A DNA stretch of 64,000 nucleotides from an uncultured bacterium. GTDB taxonomy: Bacteria; Actinomycetota; Coriobacteriia; Coriobacteriales; Eggerthellaceae. A program made the position numbers and the translations under genes. Positions 27,744 through 37,474 of the stretch are shown here, one piece after another; position 1 is the stretch's first letter; the number at the start of each line of letters is the position of its first letter. A model generated the notes under the pieces. The model made no database searches. It saw only the letters and a list, made by a program, of their open reading frames with translations, and was not told where the DNA came from. The DNA is taken from NCBI GenBank assembly GCA_905215325.1, contig CAJMPP010000001.1, forward strand, positions 122,817-186,816. Reading direction: 5' to 3'.

Positions 27744-28070
27744 ATGTTCCACGAACTCACCGACAACGACATCAAGCGGCGGCGCAAGCGCATCGCCGTC
27801 ACCGCATGCCTGGTGGCGGCTCTCGCCCTCGCCGCCTTCGCCGCATACAACGTCGTGCAGCAGAACGCCAAGACGCAAGGCGCCGTAGCCCTGCGCGACT
27901 CCGTTCTGGCCTCGGCCAAGCAGTGCTGCGCCATCGAGGGCAGCTACCCGAGCTCGCTCGAGCACCTCGAGGAGAGCTACGGCCTGACCATCAACCATGA
28001 TGACTACGTGATCACCTACGAGTGCTTCGCCGACAACATCATGCCCAGCGTGGTGGTGACGCCCCGATGA
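27744..28070 (+). CDS. Small membrane-anchored protein, pseudopilin-like
   Basis: A 108-residue protein with a basic N-terminus (KRRRKR, residues 11-16) and one TM helix (VTACLVAALALAAFAAYNVV), then a short extracytoplasmic domain with CC at about 59-60 and a later Cys. The shape, a single N-terminal helix followed by a small domain beginning ALRDSVLASAKQ, resembles a minor pilin, but no prepilin-peptidase motif (G-F-x3-E) is visible. It lies 20 bases after the pilC-like gene, and its stop overlaps the next start (ATGA). Confidence 0.7.
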   Translation: MFHELTDNDIKRRRKRIAVTACLVAALALAAFAAYNVVQQNAKTQGAVALRDSVLASAKQCCAIEGSYPSSLEHLEESYGLTINHDDYVITYECFADNIMPSVVVTPR

Positions 28071-28606
28071 ACCCGCAGGCGAACGAAACCCACAAGCAGC
28101 GCATCCACGCCATCGCATCCGTGGCGCAAGATGCGCCGTCCAACGAAAATGGCAGCGTGACGAAGCGCGCCTTCCCCACGCTGCTGCTGGCGGTGTTCTT
28201 CGCGGCGCTGCTCATGGCGCTCATCTCGGGCGTGACCGTGTACAAGGCCGTTTCCGCAAATCAACAGGCCAGCAGCGCGCAACGCGAAGGAGCGGGGCTT
28301 ATCTGCAACGTCGTGCGCGCCAACGATTCCAAGGGCGCCATCGCCCAAGGCCAGGGGCCGGAGGGCAAGTCGCTCGTCGTGGCGGAATCGCTGGATTCCG
28401 GCACGTACGAGACGCGCTTCTACCTGTACGAGGGCAAGATAGTGCAGGAATACAGCCTGGCGGACAGCGGGTACACGCCCGAGAAGGCCACCGAGGCGAC
28501 CGCTTCCGACACCTTCGATTTCTCGTACTCCAAGGGCCTTCTGACCGTGACCACCGACCAGGGGACCGCCGAGGTGGCCCTTCGCCACATGCAGGGAGGT
28601 GCCTAG
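28067..28606 (+). CDS. DUF4860-like pilus-cluster membrane protein
   Basis: A 179-residue protein with a long cytoplasmic N-terminus, one TM segment (PTLLLAVFFAALLMALISGVTVY near residues 53-75) and a beta-rich outer domain (YETRFYLYEGKIVQEYSLADSG). I match it tentatively to DUF4860, found with type IV pilus-like genes. The start codon overlaps the previous stop by ATGA. It is likely a structural minor component; this rests mainly on context. Confidence 0.7.
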   Translation: MNPQANETHKQRIHAIASVAQDAPSNENGSVTKRAFPTLLLAVFFAALLMALISGVTVYKAVSANQQASSAQREGAGLICNVVRANDSKGAIAQGQGPEGKSLVVAESLDSGTYETRFYLYEGKIVQEYSLADSGYTPEKATEATASDTFDFSYSKGLLTVTTDQGTAEVALRHMQGGA

Positions 28607-28607
28607 G

Positions 28608-29036
28608 ATGACGAAGGCCGAGCACATCGAAGAAGCATCAAAGACCAAGATCAACACGGCGTTCCTCATCGAGGCGCTGGTGCTTATGGCTGTGCTGATC
28701 GCGGGCATGGCCGTGTTCACGCAGCTGTTCGCGCACTCCGCGGTTACGGCGCATCAAGCCAAGGAACTGACAAGGGCCACGCTGCTGGCCCAAAACGCCG
28801 CCGAGGAGTTCTCGTCCGACCCCATCGCAGTGGCTGCCGGCAAGACGGTCGGCCAAGGCGTCGCCGCCGGGAACGTATCCGCCGTCGACGGTTCCGACGG
28901 CCTGACGGTCAGCTGCGACGTCGACTCCGACGCACAAGGCCGCGGCACGCTGTACACGGCGCACATCACCGTGAGCGACGATTCCGGGGAAGTGTACGCG
29001 CTCGACGCGTCGCGATACGAAAGCGGGGTGAGATAG
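28608..29036 (+). CDS. PilV-like pseudopilin
   Basis: A 142-residue protein whose N-terminal helix reads NTAFLIEALVLMAVLIAGM near residues 18-36. If cleaved between Thr and Ala, Glu would fall at position +5 as in type IV prepilins, though +1 would be Ala rather than Phe. The rest is a small beta-rich domain (TVSCDVDSDAQGRGTLYTAHITVSD in part). GGAGG lies across the end of the preceding gene and sets the ATG at 28608; a GTG at 28599 is less likely. Confidence 0.72.
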   Translation: MTKAEHIEEASKTKINTAFLIEALVLMAVLIAGMAVFTQLFAHSAVTAHQAKELTRATLLAQNAAEEFSSDPIAVAAGKTVGQGVAAGNVSAVDGSDGLTVSCDVDSDAQGRGTLYTAHITVSDDSGEVYALDASRYESGVR

Positions 29037-29037
29037 C

Positions 29038-29520
29038 ATGGCAAGGCGAACCGGAGAAGGGGTGCGCATCGGCCCCATCACGCTGCTGACGCTGGTGTCC
29101 GTGCTGCTGTTGGCAGTGCTGGCCATGCTGTGCGTCACCACCACGCACGCGACCGAGGCCATGGCGCAGCGGCAAGCCGACGCGCTGTCGCAAACCTACG
29201 AGCTGGACGCCTTCGGCCAAGCGCTGCTCTCCCAGATAGACGAGCAGATCGCCGAAAGCGGCTCACCCGCAGCAGCCGCCGCGCTGGTCCAGCACCGCTC
29301 CGACAAGCTGCTGGAGAACGCCGCCGAGGCAAGCGGCGCCCACGACCTGCGGTCCTATATCGATGTCGCGGGCACGCAGGTCACGTTCACGGTCACCGCG
29401 CAGGACGGCAAGGAGCTTGCCGCCACGGCGACCATCGCCGCGAACGGCTGCACCGTGGACGCCTGGAAGATGACCACCGCGCAAGAGCTTCCCGAGCAAG
29501 CTCTTCTTTCCACTAACTAA
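29038..29520 (+). CDS. Small membrane-anchored protein of the pilus cluster
   Basis: A 160-residue protein with one N-terminal TM helix (PITLLTLVSVLLLAVLAMLCV near residues 13-33) followed by a helical stretch (EAMAQRQADALSQTYELDAFGQALLSQIDEQIAE) and a beta-rich end. The start is one base after the previous stop. No prepilin motif is visible. The layout resembles PilX-type minor pilins, which is inference from size and place. Confidence 0.68.
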   Translation: MARRTGEGVRIGPITLLTLVSVLLLAVLAMLCVTTTHATEAMAQRQADALSQTYELDAFGQALLSQIDEQIAESGSPAAAAALVQHRSDKLLENAAEASGAHDLRSYIDVAGTQVTFTVTAQDGKELAATATIAANGCTVDAWKMTTAQELPEQALLSTN

Positions 29521-29551
29521 CGACGAGAAGCACTAGCATAGGAGGATCGCC

Positions 29552-30625
29552 ATGCAACTGAAAAGCCTACTCGAGAAGATGATCGAGGTGCACGCTTCCG
29601 ACGTGTTCATCATCGCCGGCCTGCCCCTGGCGTACCAGGCGAACGGATCGCATGTGCGCACGGACACGGCCCCGCTCACCCCAGCCGACACGCAGGAGCA
29701 CATCAAGACGATCTACGAGCTGGCCGGCCGCGACCTGAGCCTGTTCACCGACAGCGTGAACCACGACGACGACTTCAGCTTCGCCGTCCCGAGCGTCGGC
29801 CGTTTCCGCGCCAACATCTTCCGCCAGCGCGGCTCCTATGGCGCCGTCATCCGCGTCATCCCCTTCGGGCTGCCCGACCCTGACGAGATGAACATCCCAG
29901 AGTCCGTCATGCGCCTTGCCGACCTGAACAGGGGCCTGGTGCTGGTGACGGGCCCCACCGGCTGCGGCAAGTCCACCACGCTGGCGTGCATGCTCGACCG
30001 CATGAACCACAAGCGCACGGGTCATATCCTGACCATGGAGGACCCCATCGAGTTCGTGCACAAGCACGGCTCCTGCATCATCACGCAGCGCGAGATCCCC
30101 ACCGACATCGCAAACTACTCCGAGGCGCTGCGCTCGGCCATGCGCGAAAGCCCCGACGTCATCCTGCTCGGCGAGATGCGCGACGCCGAGACCATCGGCA
30201 CCGCCATCAACGCCGCCGAGATGACGCAGCTGGTGCTCTCCACGCTGCACACCACCAGCGCCGCCGACACCATCGAGCGCATGATCGACGCCTTCCCCGC
30301 CAGCCAGCAACGCCAGATCCGTACCCAGCTGTCGCTCGTGCTGCAGGCCACGGTCAGCCAGATGCTCGTCCCCGCGCTCGACGGCACCACCATCCCCATG
30401 TTCGAGGTCATGCACATGAACACCGCCATCCGCAACCTCATCCGCGAGGAGAAGACCTATCAGATCGACTCCGTGATCGCCTCCAACGGCGCCTCCGGCA
30501 TGCAGACCATGGACCAGGCGTTGTTCAACGCCGTACGCGAGGGCAAGGTGGCGAAGGATGTCGCGCTGCAGTACTCGCACCATCAGGAAGCCCTCCTGCG
30601 CCGCTTCCAGGCAGAAGGCCTGTAA
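29552..30625 (+). CDS. pilT: PilT-type pilus retraction ATPase
   Basis: A 357-residue hexameric ATPase with every expected motif: Walker A GPTGCGKS at 134-141, Asp box MEDPIEFVH, Walker B DVILLGEMRD and His box STLHTTSA. The N-terminus (LLEKMIEVHASDVFIIAGLP) and the family length fit PilT rather than the longer PilB. It depolymerises type IV pili at the inner membrane platform. GGAGG precedes the ATG, and a terminator at 30658-30688 ends the operon. As the only motor ATPase in the cluster it may also support extension, or a pilB may lie elsewhere. Confidence 0.94.
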   Translation: MQLKSLLEKMIEVHASDVFIIAGLPLAYQANGSHVRTDTAPLTPADTQEHIKTIYELAGRDLSLFTDSVNHDDDFSFAVPSVGRFRANIFRQRGSYGAVIRVIPFGLPDPDEMNIPESVMRLADLNRGLVLVTGPTGCGKSTTLACMLDRMNHKRTGHILTMEDPIEFVHKHGSCIITQREIPTDIANYSEALRSAMRESPDVILLGEMRDAETIGTAINAAEMTQLVLSTLHTTSAADTIERMIDAFPASQQRQIRTQLSLVLQATVSQMLVPALDGTTIPMFEVMHMNTAIRNLIREEKTYQIDSVIASNGASGMQTMDQALFNAVREGKVAKDVALQYSHHQEALLRRFQAEGL

Positions 30626-30657
30626 GAACCCCAGTCAACCGCATTCAAGACCGCAAA

Positions 30658-30688
30658 CGCCCTCCTGCAGCCGCAGGAGGGCGTTTTT
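30658..30688 (+). terminator. Terminator of the pilC-pilT operon
   Basis: An 11-bp stem, CGCCCTCCTGC with GCAGGAGGGCG, a four-base loop and TTTTT. Confidence 0.92.
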
Positions 30689-30815
30689 GCTGCAGCTTTG
30701 CATCGGCGAAGGGCATGCGGCGACCTCGTCCAAAACGTTCGCCGCAGCCACATCGAACGCCCCGCGATGCACGTATAGGAGCTACGGCGCCGCCACGCCC
30801 TTCCCGCGAAACACG

Positions 30816-30842
30816 AAAGGGCCCGCCGAAGCGGGCCCTTTT
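30816..30842 (-). terminator. Terminator after groEL
   Basis: AAAGGGCCCGC pairs with GCGGGCCCTTT around a CGAA loop, 26 bases past the groEL stop. The stem is T-flanked on both strands and could work both ways. Confidence 0.85.
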
Positions 30843-30867
30843 GCTGCAAGGTTTATGAACCTGTTGC

Positions 30868-32565
<1,698 letters not shown>

Positions 32566-32592
32566 TTACTGACGAGGTGAAACGATCGAAAC

Positions 32593-32880
32593 TTATTCGA
32601 AGACGCCGTACAGATCGTCGGCGCGCAGGATGAGCAGATCCTCGCCGTCGACCTTGATCTCCTGGCCGCCGAACTTGCCGTAGACGACCTTGTCGCCGAC
32701 CTTCACGGGGACGGGAACCAGGTTGCCGTCCTTATCGGGCTTGCCAGCGCCGACTGCCAGAACGACGCCGCTCTGAGGCTTTTCCTTGGCCTCGGACGCG
32801 ATGAACAGACCGGAAGCCGTGGTCTCCTCAGCTTCGTCGGCCTTCACGATAACGCGGTCGCCCAGGGGTTTCAGATTCAT
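32593..32880 (-). CDS. groES: Co-chaperonin GroES (Hsp10)
   Basis: A 95-residue GroES beginning NLKPLGDRVIVKADEAEETTASGLF, with the mobile loop (ETTASGLFI) and the C-terminal EDLLILRADDLYGVFE. It caps the GroEL cage. The start at 32880 is chosen over the upstream in-frame codon at 32901 because AAGGAAGG lies between the two. Confidence 0.97.
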   Translation of the reverse strand: MNLKPLGDRVIVKADEAEETTASGLFIASEAKEKPQSGVVLAVGAGKPDKDGNLVPVPVKVGDKVVYGKFGGQEIKVDGEDLLILRADDLYGVFE

Positions 32881-32954
32881 AACGCTGCCTTCCTTTCGCA
32901 TCGATTACGCGAGATTGGTTTCGCATACCCGTTATTTAACCACTCTGTGTTTCT

Positions 32955-32986
32955 GAGTGCTAGCACTCTTTGGTAACGAGTGCTAA
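32955..32986 (-). promoter_or_regulatory. CIRCE operator with an extra half-site
   Basis: CTAGCACTC-N9-GAGTGCTAA at 32960-32986 has one mismatch to the HrcA operator TTAGCACTC-N9-GAGTGCTAA. An added GAGTGC at 32955-32960 makes GAGTGCTAGCACTC, a perfect 14-base palindrome that shares one arm. The element sits right after the -10 box, as usual for HrcA repression. Confidence 0.92.
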
Positions 32987-32997
32987 ACACATTGCCT

Positions 32998-33025
32998 ACT
33001 ATAGCAGCCGACCGTCCGATTGCAA
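32998..33025 (-). promoter_or_regulatory. groESL promoter
   Basis: On the minus strand TTGCAA (33025-33020), 16 bases, then TATAGT (33003-32998), immediately before the CIRCE operator. Confidence 0.7.
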
Positions 33026-33087
33026 GTGGATTACGGTGATTTATGGCGCACCTGGAAAAGTTCTTGTGCAAGCGCATAAGACAGAAG

Positions 33088-33118
33088 GGGCGTCGACGGC
33101 CGATAGCCGCCGACGCTC
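33088..33118 (-). terminator. Terminator after the NarL-type regulator
   Basis: Imperfect stem GGCGTCG-ACGGC / GCCG-CCGACGC, followed on the minus strand by a T/C-rich stretch. Confidence 0.55.
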
Positions 33119-33134
33119 CCCCTTTCGCCGGCTT

Positions 33135-33911
33135 TCACATCACGCCGGGCTTCACCAACCCGCTCTCGTAGGCGCGCACCACCAGCTGCGCGCGGTCATG
33201 CGCATCGAGCTTGGCCATGATGCGCGCGAGGTGCGTTTTGACCGTTGCGGGGCTGATGAACAGACGCTCGCCGATCTGGTCGTTGCTCAGGCCGCGCGCC
33301 ACCAGGATGAGGATCTCGCGCTCGCGATCGGTGAGTTGCTCGATGCCGCGTGCCGCAGCGCCCGCGGGCACGCCCGGGCGCGCCGCCACGAACGTCTCGA
33401 TGAGCCGGCGCGTGATGGACGGCTCGATGAGCGCCTCCCCGGCCGCCACCACGCGCACCGCCGATGCGATCTCGTCGGGCTCGGCGTCTTTGAGGAGGAA
33501 GCCGCCGGCGCCCGCCGACAGCGCATCGTAAACGTATTCGTCCAGGTCGAACGTGGTGAGGATGAGAACCTGCACGTCCGCGAGGGCGGCGTTTGAACGA
33601 ATGGCGCGCGTGGCATCGATGCCGTTGACGCGCGGCATGCGGATATCCATGAGCACCACGTCGGGGCGCAGGCGCTCGGCAAGCTGCACCGCCTGATCGC
33701 CGTCGCGCGCCTCTCCCACCACCTCGATGCCGTCGTAGGACGACAAGATCATGCGGAAGCCGCTGCGCACCAGGTCCTGATCGTCGGCCACCAGCACGCG
33801 CACAGGACGCTGCGCGCCCGCCGCCTGTGAAGGGGCGCTGGCCATGCCGGCCGAATCGGCCGCCCGCGAGGATGCGCTTGCCATGCCTTCGCCATTGAGC
33901 GTTTGCTCCAT
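33135..33911 (-). CDS. NarL/LuxR-family response regulator
   Basis: A 258-residue DNA-binding regulator. A receiver domain has the acid pair DD at 43-44 and the phosphoacceptor Asp89 (VVLMDIRMP), with Thr and Lys at the usual later places (ILTTFD, LLKDAEP). A LuxR helix-turn-helix (LTDREREILILVARGLSNDQIGERLFISPATVKTHL) follows. An odd N-terminal extension of about 36 residues, Ala/Ser-rich with GMASA repeated, precedes the receiver; internal Met codons at 10 and 23 are possible starts, but GGAGG eight bases before 33911 favours the long form. It lies three bases after the kinase gene and forms a pair with it. Confidence 0.9.
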   Translation of the reverse strand: MEQTLNGEGMASASSRAADSAGMASAPSQAAGAQRPVRVLVADDQDLVRSGFRMILSSYDGIEVVGEARDGDQAVQLAERLRPDVVLMDIRMPRVNGIDATRAIRSNAALADVQVLILTTFDLDEYVYDALSAGAGGFLLKDAEPDEIASAVRVVAAGEALIEPSITRRLIETFVAARPGVPAGAAARGIEQLTDREREILILVARGLSNDQIGERLFISPATVKTHLARIMAKLDAHDRAQLVVRAYESGLVKPGVM

Positions 33912-33914
33912 TCG

Positions 33915-35186
33915 CTATGCCTCCGTTCCGCGAAGCGGGATGCTCGCGCGCACGCAAAACCCGCCATCTTCGCCATCGCCCGCCGAGAACGACCCGCCGA
34001 GCACGTGAATGCGCTCCGCCATGCCCGCAACGCCGTGGCCGGCACCGTCGGCAGCCCGCGGCAGCTGAGGCGCCGCCATATCGATCGGCTGCGCCGCAAC
34101 GCCGCAGCCGGCGCCGTCGTCGACCACCGAGAGCGTGGCCGCGCCGTCCCCCACCGCGAACCGCAGCGACACGCTTTGCGCCTGCGCGTGCCGCACCGCG
34201 TTCGTGCACGCCTCGCGCGCCACGGTGAACAGCGCCATGTCGATGTGCGCGGGCACGCGCGCCCGATCGTACGCCGTCATATCGAGCATCACATCCAAAC
34301 CGGCACCGCGCAGGTACGACTCCAGCTCGTCCACCTGGTTCGTTCCTGCGGCGGGCATGATCTCGGCCGCGTCGTCGCCGTGGCGCAGCACGCCGATCAT
34401 CGAGCGGATGTCGTCGAGCGCATTCTTCGCCGTGGCACGGGCCGTGGACACCGCCTCCTTCGCCATCTGGGGATCGCGCTCCACCAGCCGCTCGGCCGCG
34501 GCAAGCTGGATGCTCACCGCCGAGAGCGAGTGCGCCGTGATGTCGTGCACCTCGCGGGCAATGCGCACGCGCTCCTCCTCCACGCGGCGGGCGGCCTCCT
34601 CCTCGCGGGTGCGCTCGGCCTCGACCGCGCGCTGCTCCACCGCGTGCACGTACGCCACGTGCGTGCGATAGGCATAGCCGGCGAGCACCGCCGCCACCAT
34701 GAGCGCGATGTTTTGAAAGCGCGTGAAGAACACCATGCTGGCCGCCTGCATGGGCGCGCCTGCGAACAGCAGCGACAGCACCGCCGCCGCGCCGCACGCG
34801 ATGCCGGGCACGGTGCCGCATTCCGCTGCCACGGTATAGAGCGCCACCAGCGGCCCGACCACCGTCATGGAGAAGCCCGAGAACCTGACCTGAAGGCCCA
34901 GGAAGATGACCAGGCAGGCGGCGAACACGGGCAGCGGGAAGCGACGGCGCAGCACGAGCGGCACCACCGTCATGCCCAGGCCCACGAACACCTGCAAGTC
35001 GGGCACCACGTTGACCACGCCGAGATATTGGCGAAGCGCCAAGTCGGGAATGATGATCGACGACGCCGTGAGCATAAGCTGCAGGCAGCCTGCGGCGAAC
35101 GCCGCCAGCGCCACCGCGGCGTCGACCAGCCAGTCGCGCGTCGTCATGTCGCGATATGTCATAAGAAGGTTATCCATGCCGTCCAT
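33915..35186 (-). CDS. NarL-type sensor histidine kinase
   Basis: A 423-residue membrane kinase: about four to five TM segments in residues 20-175, a coiled coil rich in Glu/Arg (RAVEAERTREEEAARRVEEERVRIA), the HisKA_3 phosphorylation site His214 (REVHDITAHSLSAV), and an HATPase_c domain (EACTNAVRHAQA, DDGAGCG, GHGVAGMAERI). The sensing domain is just the membrane part, so the signal is unknown. The start at 35186 has only a weak ribosome site (GGGAT); a second ATG nine bases further in is possible. A repeat cluster lies in the gap just upstream of this gene. Confidence 0.9.
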   Translation of the reverse strand: MDGMDNLLMTYRDMTTRDWLVDAAVALAAFAAGCLQLMLTASSIIIPDLALRQYLGVVNVVPDLQVFVGLGMTVVPLVLRRRFPLPVFAACLVIFLGLQVRFSGFSMTVVGPLVALYTVAAECGTVPGIACGAAAVLSLLFAGAPMQAASMVFFTRFQNIALMVAAVLAGYAYRTHVAYVHAVEQRAVEAERTREEEAARRVEEERVRIAREVHDITAHSLSAVSIQLAAAERLVERDPQMAKEAVSTARATAKNALDDIRSMIGVLRHGDDAAEIMPAAGTNQVDELESYLRGAGLDVMLDMTAYDRARVPAHIDMALFTVAREACTNAVRHAQAQSVSLRFAVGDGAATLSVVDDGAGCGVAAQPIDMAAPQLPRAADGAGHGVAGMAERIHVLGGSFSAGDGEDGGFCVRASIPLRGTEA

Positions 35187-35263
35187 GGTATCCCGAGCAC
35201 GCCGCGCGCGCCATACGCCGCCCGGGGTAATCGCGCGGACGGGAGATGTGGGGAGCCTCGAAG

Positions 35264-35532
35264 CTCTGGGCGGTTTGGGGGATTTCGGGGCATGGCGGGT
35301 CCGGCCCTCGGGGTTCTGGGCGGTTTTGGAGGAGATGACGCCCTCCGCGCTAATGCCGACCTGGGGTTATGCCGAGAGATATCCCGAATCAGCCCTTAAA
35401 ACCGCCCAGAACTCCAAAAGCATGTCAATTTCGAGGCCGAAAAGCTGCAAAACAGCCCAGAACTCAGAGGGTCGGAGCAGAACGCTACCGCCCAATACGG
35501 CAAGCTGCCCAAAACCGCCCAGAACTCCGGAG
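35264..35532. repeat. TTCTGGGCGGTTTT box cluster A
   Basis: Five copies of a box: forward at 35264-35276 (CTCTGGGCGGTTT) and 35314-35328 (TTCTGGGCGGTTTTG); reversed at 35398-35411, 35449-35462 (one base changed, AAAACAGCCCAGAA) and 35511-35524. Start-to-start steps are 50, 84, 51 and 62 bases. A central GACCTGGGG is at 35358-35366. No gene in the 35187-35679 gap is supported. Confidence 0.8.
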
Positions 35533-35679
35533 CCGCGCCGGCCGCAGAGCGTTGAGCCCGCAGCGGCGGGATGCGAGGCGCGGCGGGATGCGGATGGCGG
35601 GACGCGAGGCGCACGGGCCCGCAGCGGCGGGGCGCGGGGCGGCGGGGCGCACAGGCGCGCAAGCTCGCCGCCGGCGCGG
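35533..35679. repeat. GC-rich degenerate tandem repeat
   Basis: GCCCGCAGCGGCGGG occurs at 35556-35570 and 35617-35631, 61 bases apart, with GGCGGGATGCG variants between. It directly adjoins box cluster A and runs to the end of the flavoprotein gene. Confidence 0.6.
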
Positions 35680-37167
35680 TTATGCGGCGCCCAGGTCCTC
35701 GGTCACGGCTTTGCCGGTGAGCACGCCGAAGGCTCCGTTGGTGGTCAGGCTCTCGCCGCCGCCTTGCGCGGCCGCCCCACAGCAGTACACGCCTGCAATG
35801 GCCTTGCCGGTGGCGTCCAACAGGCGCCCGCTGCCGTCGACCACCGCACCGCCGCGCGTGCGGAAGCGCACGGGGAACTGCTTGAGCGCGTAATACGGCG
35901 GCTTGAGGCTCTCCAGAAACTGCTTGCGTCCGAAATCGGAGTCCTTGCCGGCCTCGACCATGCCGGAGAAGCGGTCGATGGTCTTGCCCAGCACGTCCTC
36001 GGACACGCCCATGCCCGACGCCAGTTGCGCCACCGTGTCGCATGGACCTACCAAACGCGACGCGTTCTTCGACGTCACCTGCGCCGCGCTGCGCGCCTGC
36101 CCGCTCTCCGAGATGCCGCTGTCGAAGATGGTCCAGAAATAGCCGCGCTCCTGGGTGAAGCATGCGGCGCACAGGTCGCGCATGTAGTCCTCGTTGCCGA
36201 ACCGGTTGCCCTGCGCGTCCACCACGAGCGTGGGCGCGAACATGCCCCACGCCGCCGCCGGTGGAAGATCGCTGGTCACCGAGGGGGTCACGCTCATGTC
36301 GCTGAGCTGCGCGCCGAGCGCCTGGCACAGCTTGTGGCCCTCCCCCATGGATGCGGCGGTGTAACAGCCGATGCGCTCCCACGCCGACAGGTACTCGCGC
36401 ACGAGCGACTGGTTGCTGGCGAACCCGCCCGTGGCCACCACCACGGCACGCGCATGCACGTCGGCCACGCCGGGCTGGTCCTTCTTGCCTGTGGAGAAGC
36501 GCACGCCGCACACCTTGCCGGCCTCGTCCAGGATGAACCCGGTTGCACGATAGCCCGTGGAGAACTGCACGCCCTTCGCCGCAAGCTTGTCACGCAGCGG
36601 CATCATGATGCTTTCGGTATCGCCGATGCCGTTTTTCGGGAGCACGCGACGGCGGTTCGCCTCGTTGGCGGAATAGCTGGCGGGGTCGGCGAACTGCGCG
36701 CCGTACGAGCTTTTCATGCGGTCGACCCACTCGGGCGCCGCATAGAACAGGCGCTTCGCGAAATCCAGGTCGGTCACGCCGGCGCTCTTCAGCTGCTCCT
36801 CGCGCTCGGGCCACACATCGTCGCAGGTCTCGGTGATACCCGCGTCCTTCTGCAGCTGGCTGCCGCACACCTCCATGACGGCGTTGGACTCGTAGCTTTC
36901 GCCGCCCAGCACGTCGAGCTTCTCGGCCACCATGACCGACAGCCCGGCCTCGGAAGGGTCCATGGCCGCCGAAAGGCCCGCCATGCCGCTGCCCAGGATA
37001 AGCACGTCCACCGATGTGGAGAACGACACCTGCGGCTGGCCGAGCACGCCCATTCCATCGGCCGAGGGGGCCACGGCGGAGCTGCACGACGACAGCAGGG
37101 GCACGGCGGCGAAGGCGGCGGAGGCACCGACCAGCTTGAAGAAATCGCGGCGTTTCATGTAGGGCAT
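35680..37167 (-). CDS. Tat-exported FAD-dependent fumarate reductase-like flavoprotein
   Basis: A 495-residue FAD_binding_2 protein. The N-terminus is a twin-arginine signal (KRRDFFKLVGASAAF, Arg6-Arg7) ending at LLSSC, where Cys28 could be lipidated. The dinucleotide-binding GSGMAG is at 59-64 and a C-terminal GAAAQGGGESLTTNGAFG closes the FAD site. There is no heme domain, so electrons must come from a separate carrier. The family reduces fumarate, urocanate or other unsaturated acids outside the membrane; the substrate cannot be read. It depends on Tat export, and tatC is 3 kb away. Eggerthellaceae carry many such paralogues. Confidence 0.88.
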   Translation of the reverse strand: MPYMKRRDFFKLVGASAAFAAVPLLSSCSSAVAPSADGMGVLGQPQVSFSTSVDVLILGSGMAGLSAAMDPSEAGLSVMVAEKLDVLGGESYESNAVMEVCGSQLQKDAGITETCDDVWPEREEQLKSAGVTDLDFAKRLFYAAPEWVDRMKSSYGAQFADPASYSANEANRRRVLPKNGIGDTESIMMPLRDKLAAKGVQFSTGYRATGFILDEAGKVCGVRFSTGKKDQPGVADVHARAVVVATGGFASNQSLVREYLSAWERIGCYTAASMGEGHKLCQALGAQLSDMSVTPSVTSDLPPAAAWGMFAPTLVVDAQGNRFGNEDYMRDLCAACFTQERGYFWTIFDSGISESGQARSAAQVTSKNASRLVGPCDTVAQLASGMGVSEDVLGKTIDRFSGMVEAGKDSDFGRKQFLESLKPPYYALKQFPVRFRTRGGAVVDGSGRLLDATGKAIAGVYCCGAAAQGGGESLTTNGAFGVLTGKAVTEDLGAA

Positions 37168-37474
37168 GCTCTTTCACTAGATGGCGAAGGGACGGCGCCC
37201 GCCGCCGTGCAACCGGCTTTGGGCACCGTCCCCCATTTCGATATCGCAGCCATGGTAACGCACGCGCCCCGCGCGCGGCCGGGCGTTCGGCGCGCGCCAC
37301 ATCTTCTCGATATGCGGGGCGCTGGCGGACGACTGGAGGCTCCTCGGGCGGGATCGCCCGACGGAAGCGGCAACGCAGCGTGCCTTTTCGCCGACACGCC
37401 CACGGTGCGCCGACGGAAGCGAATCCGCTGCACCGTTTCCCTCGCCACCCGCGGGGCGCCCGGCGGCGGCTTCC
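37168..37474. other. Intergenic stretch between flavoprotein and nadE
   Basis: No gene or clear promoter is seen. An imperfect hairpin (GGGACGG near 37190 with CCGTCCC near 37225) lies just upstream of the flavoprotein gene and may end nadE transcription. Confidence 0.4.
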
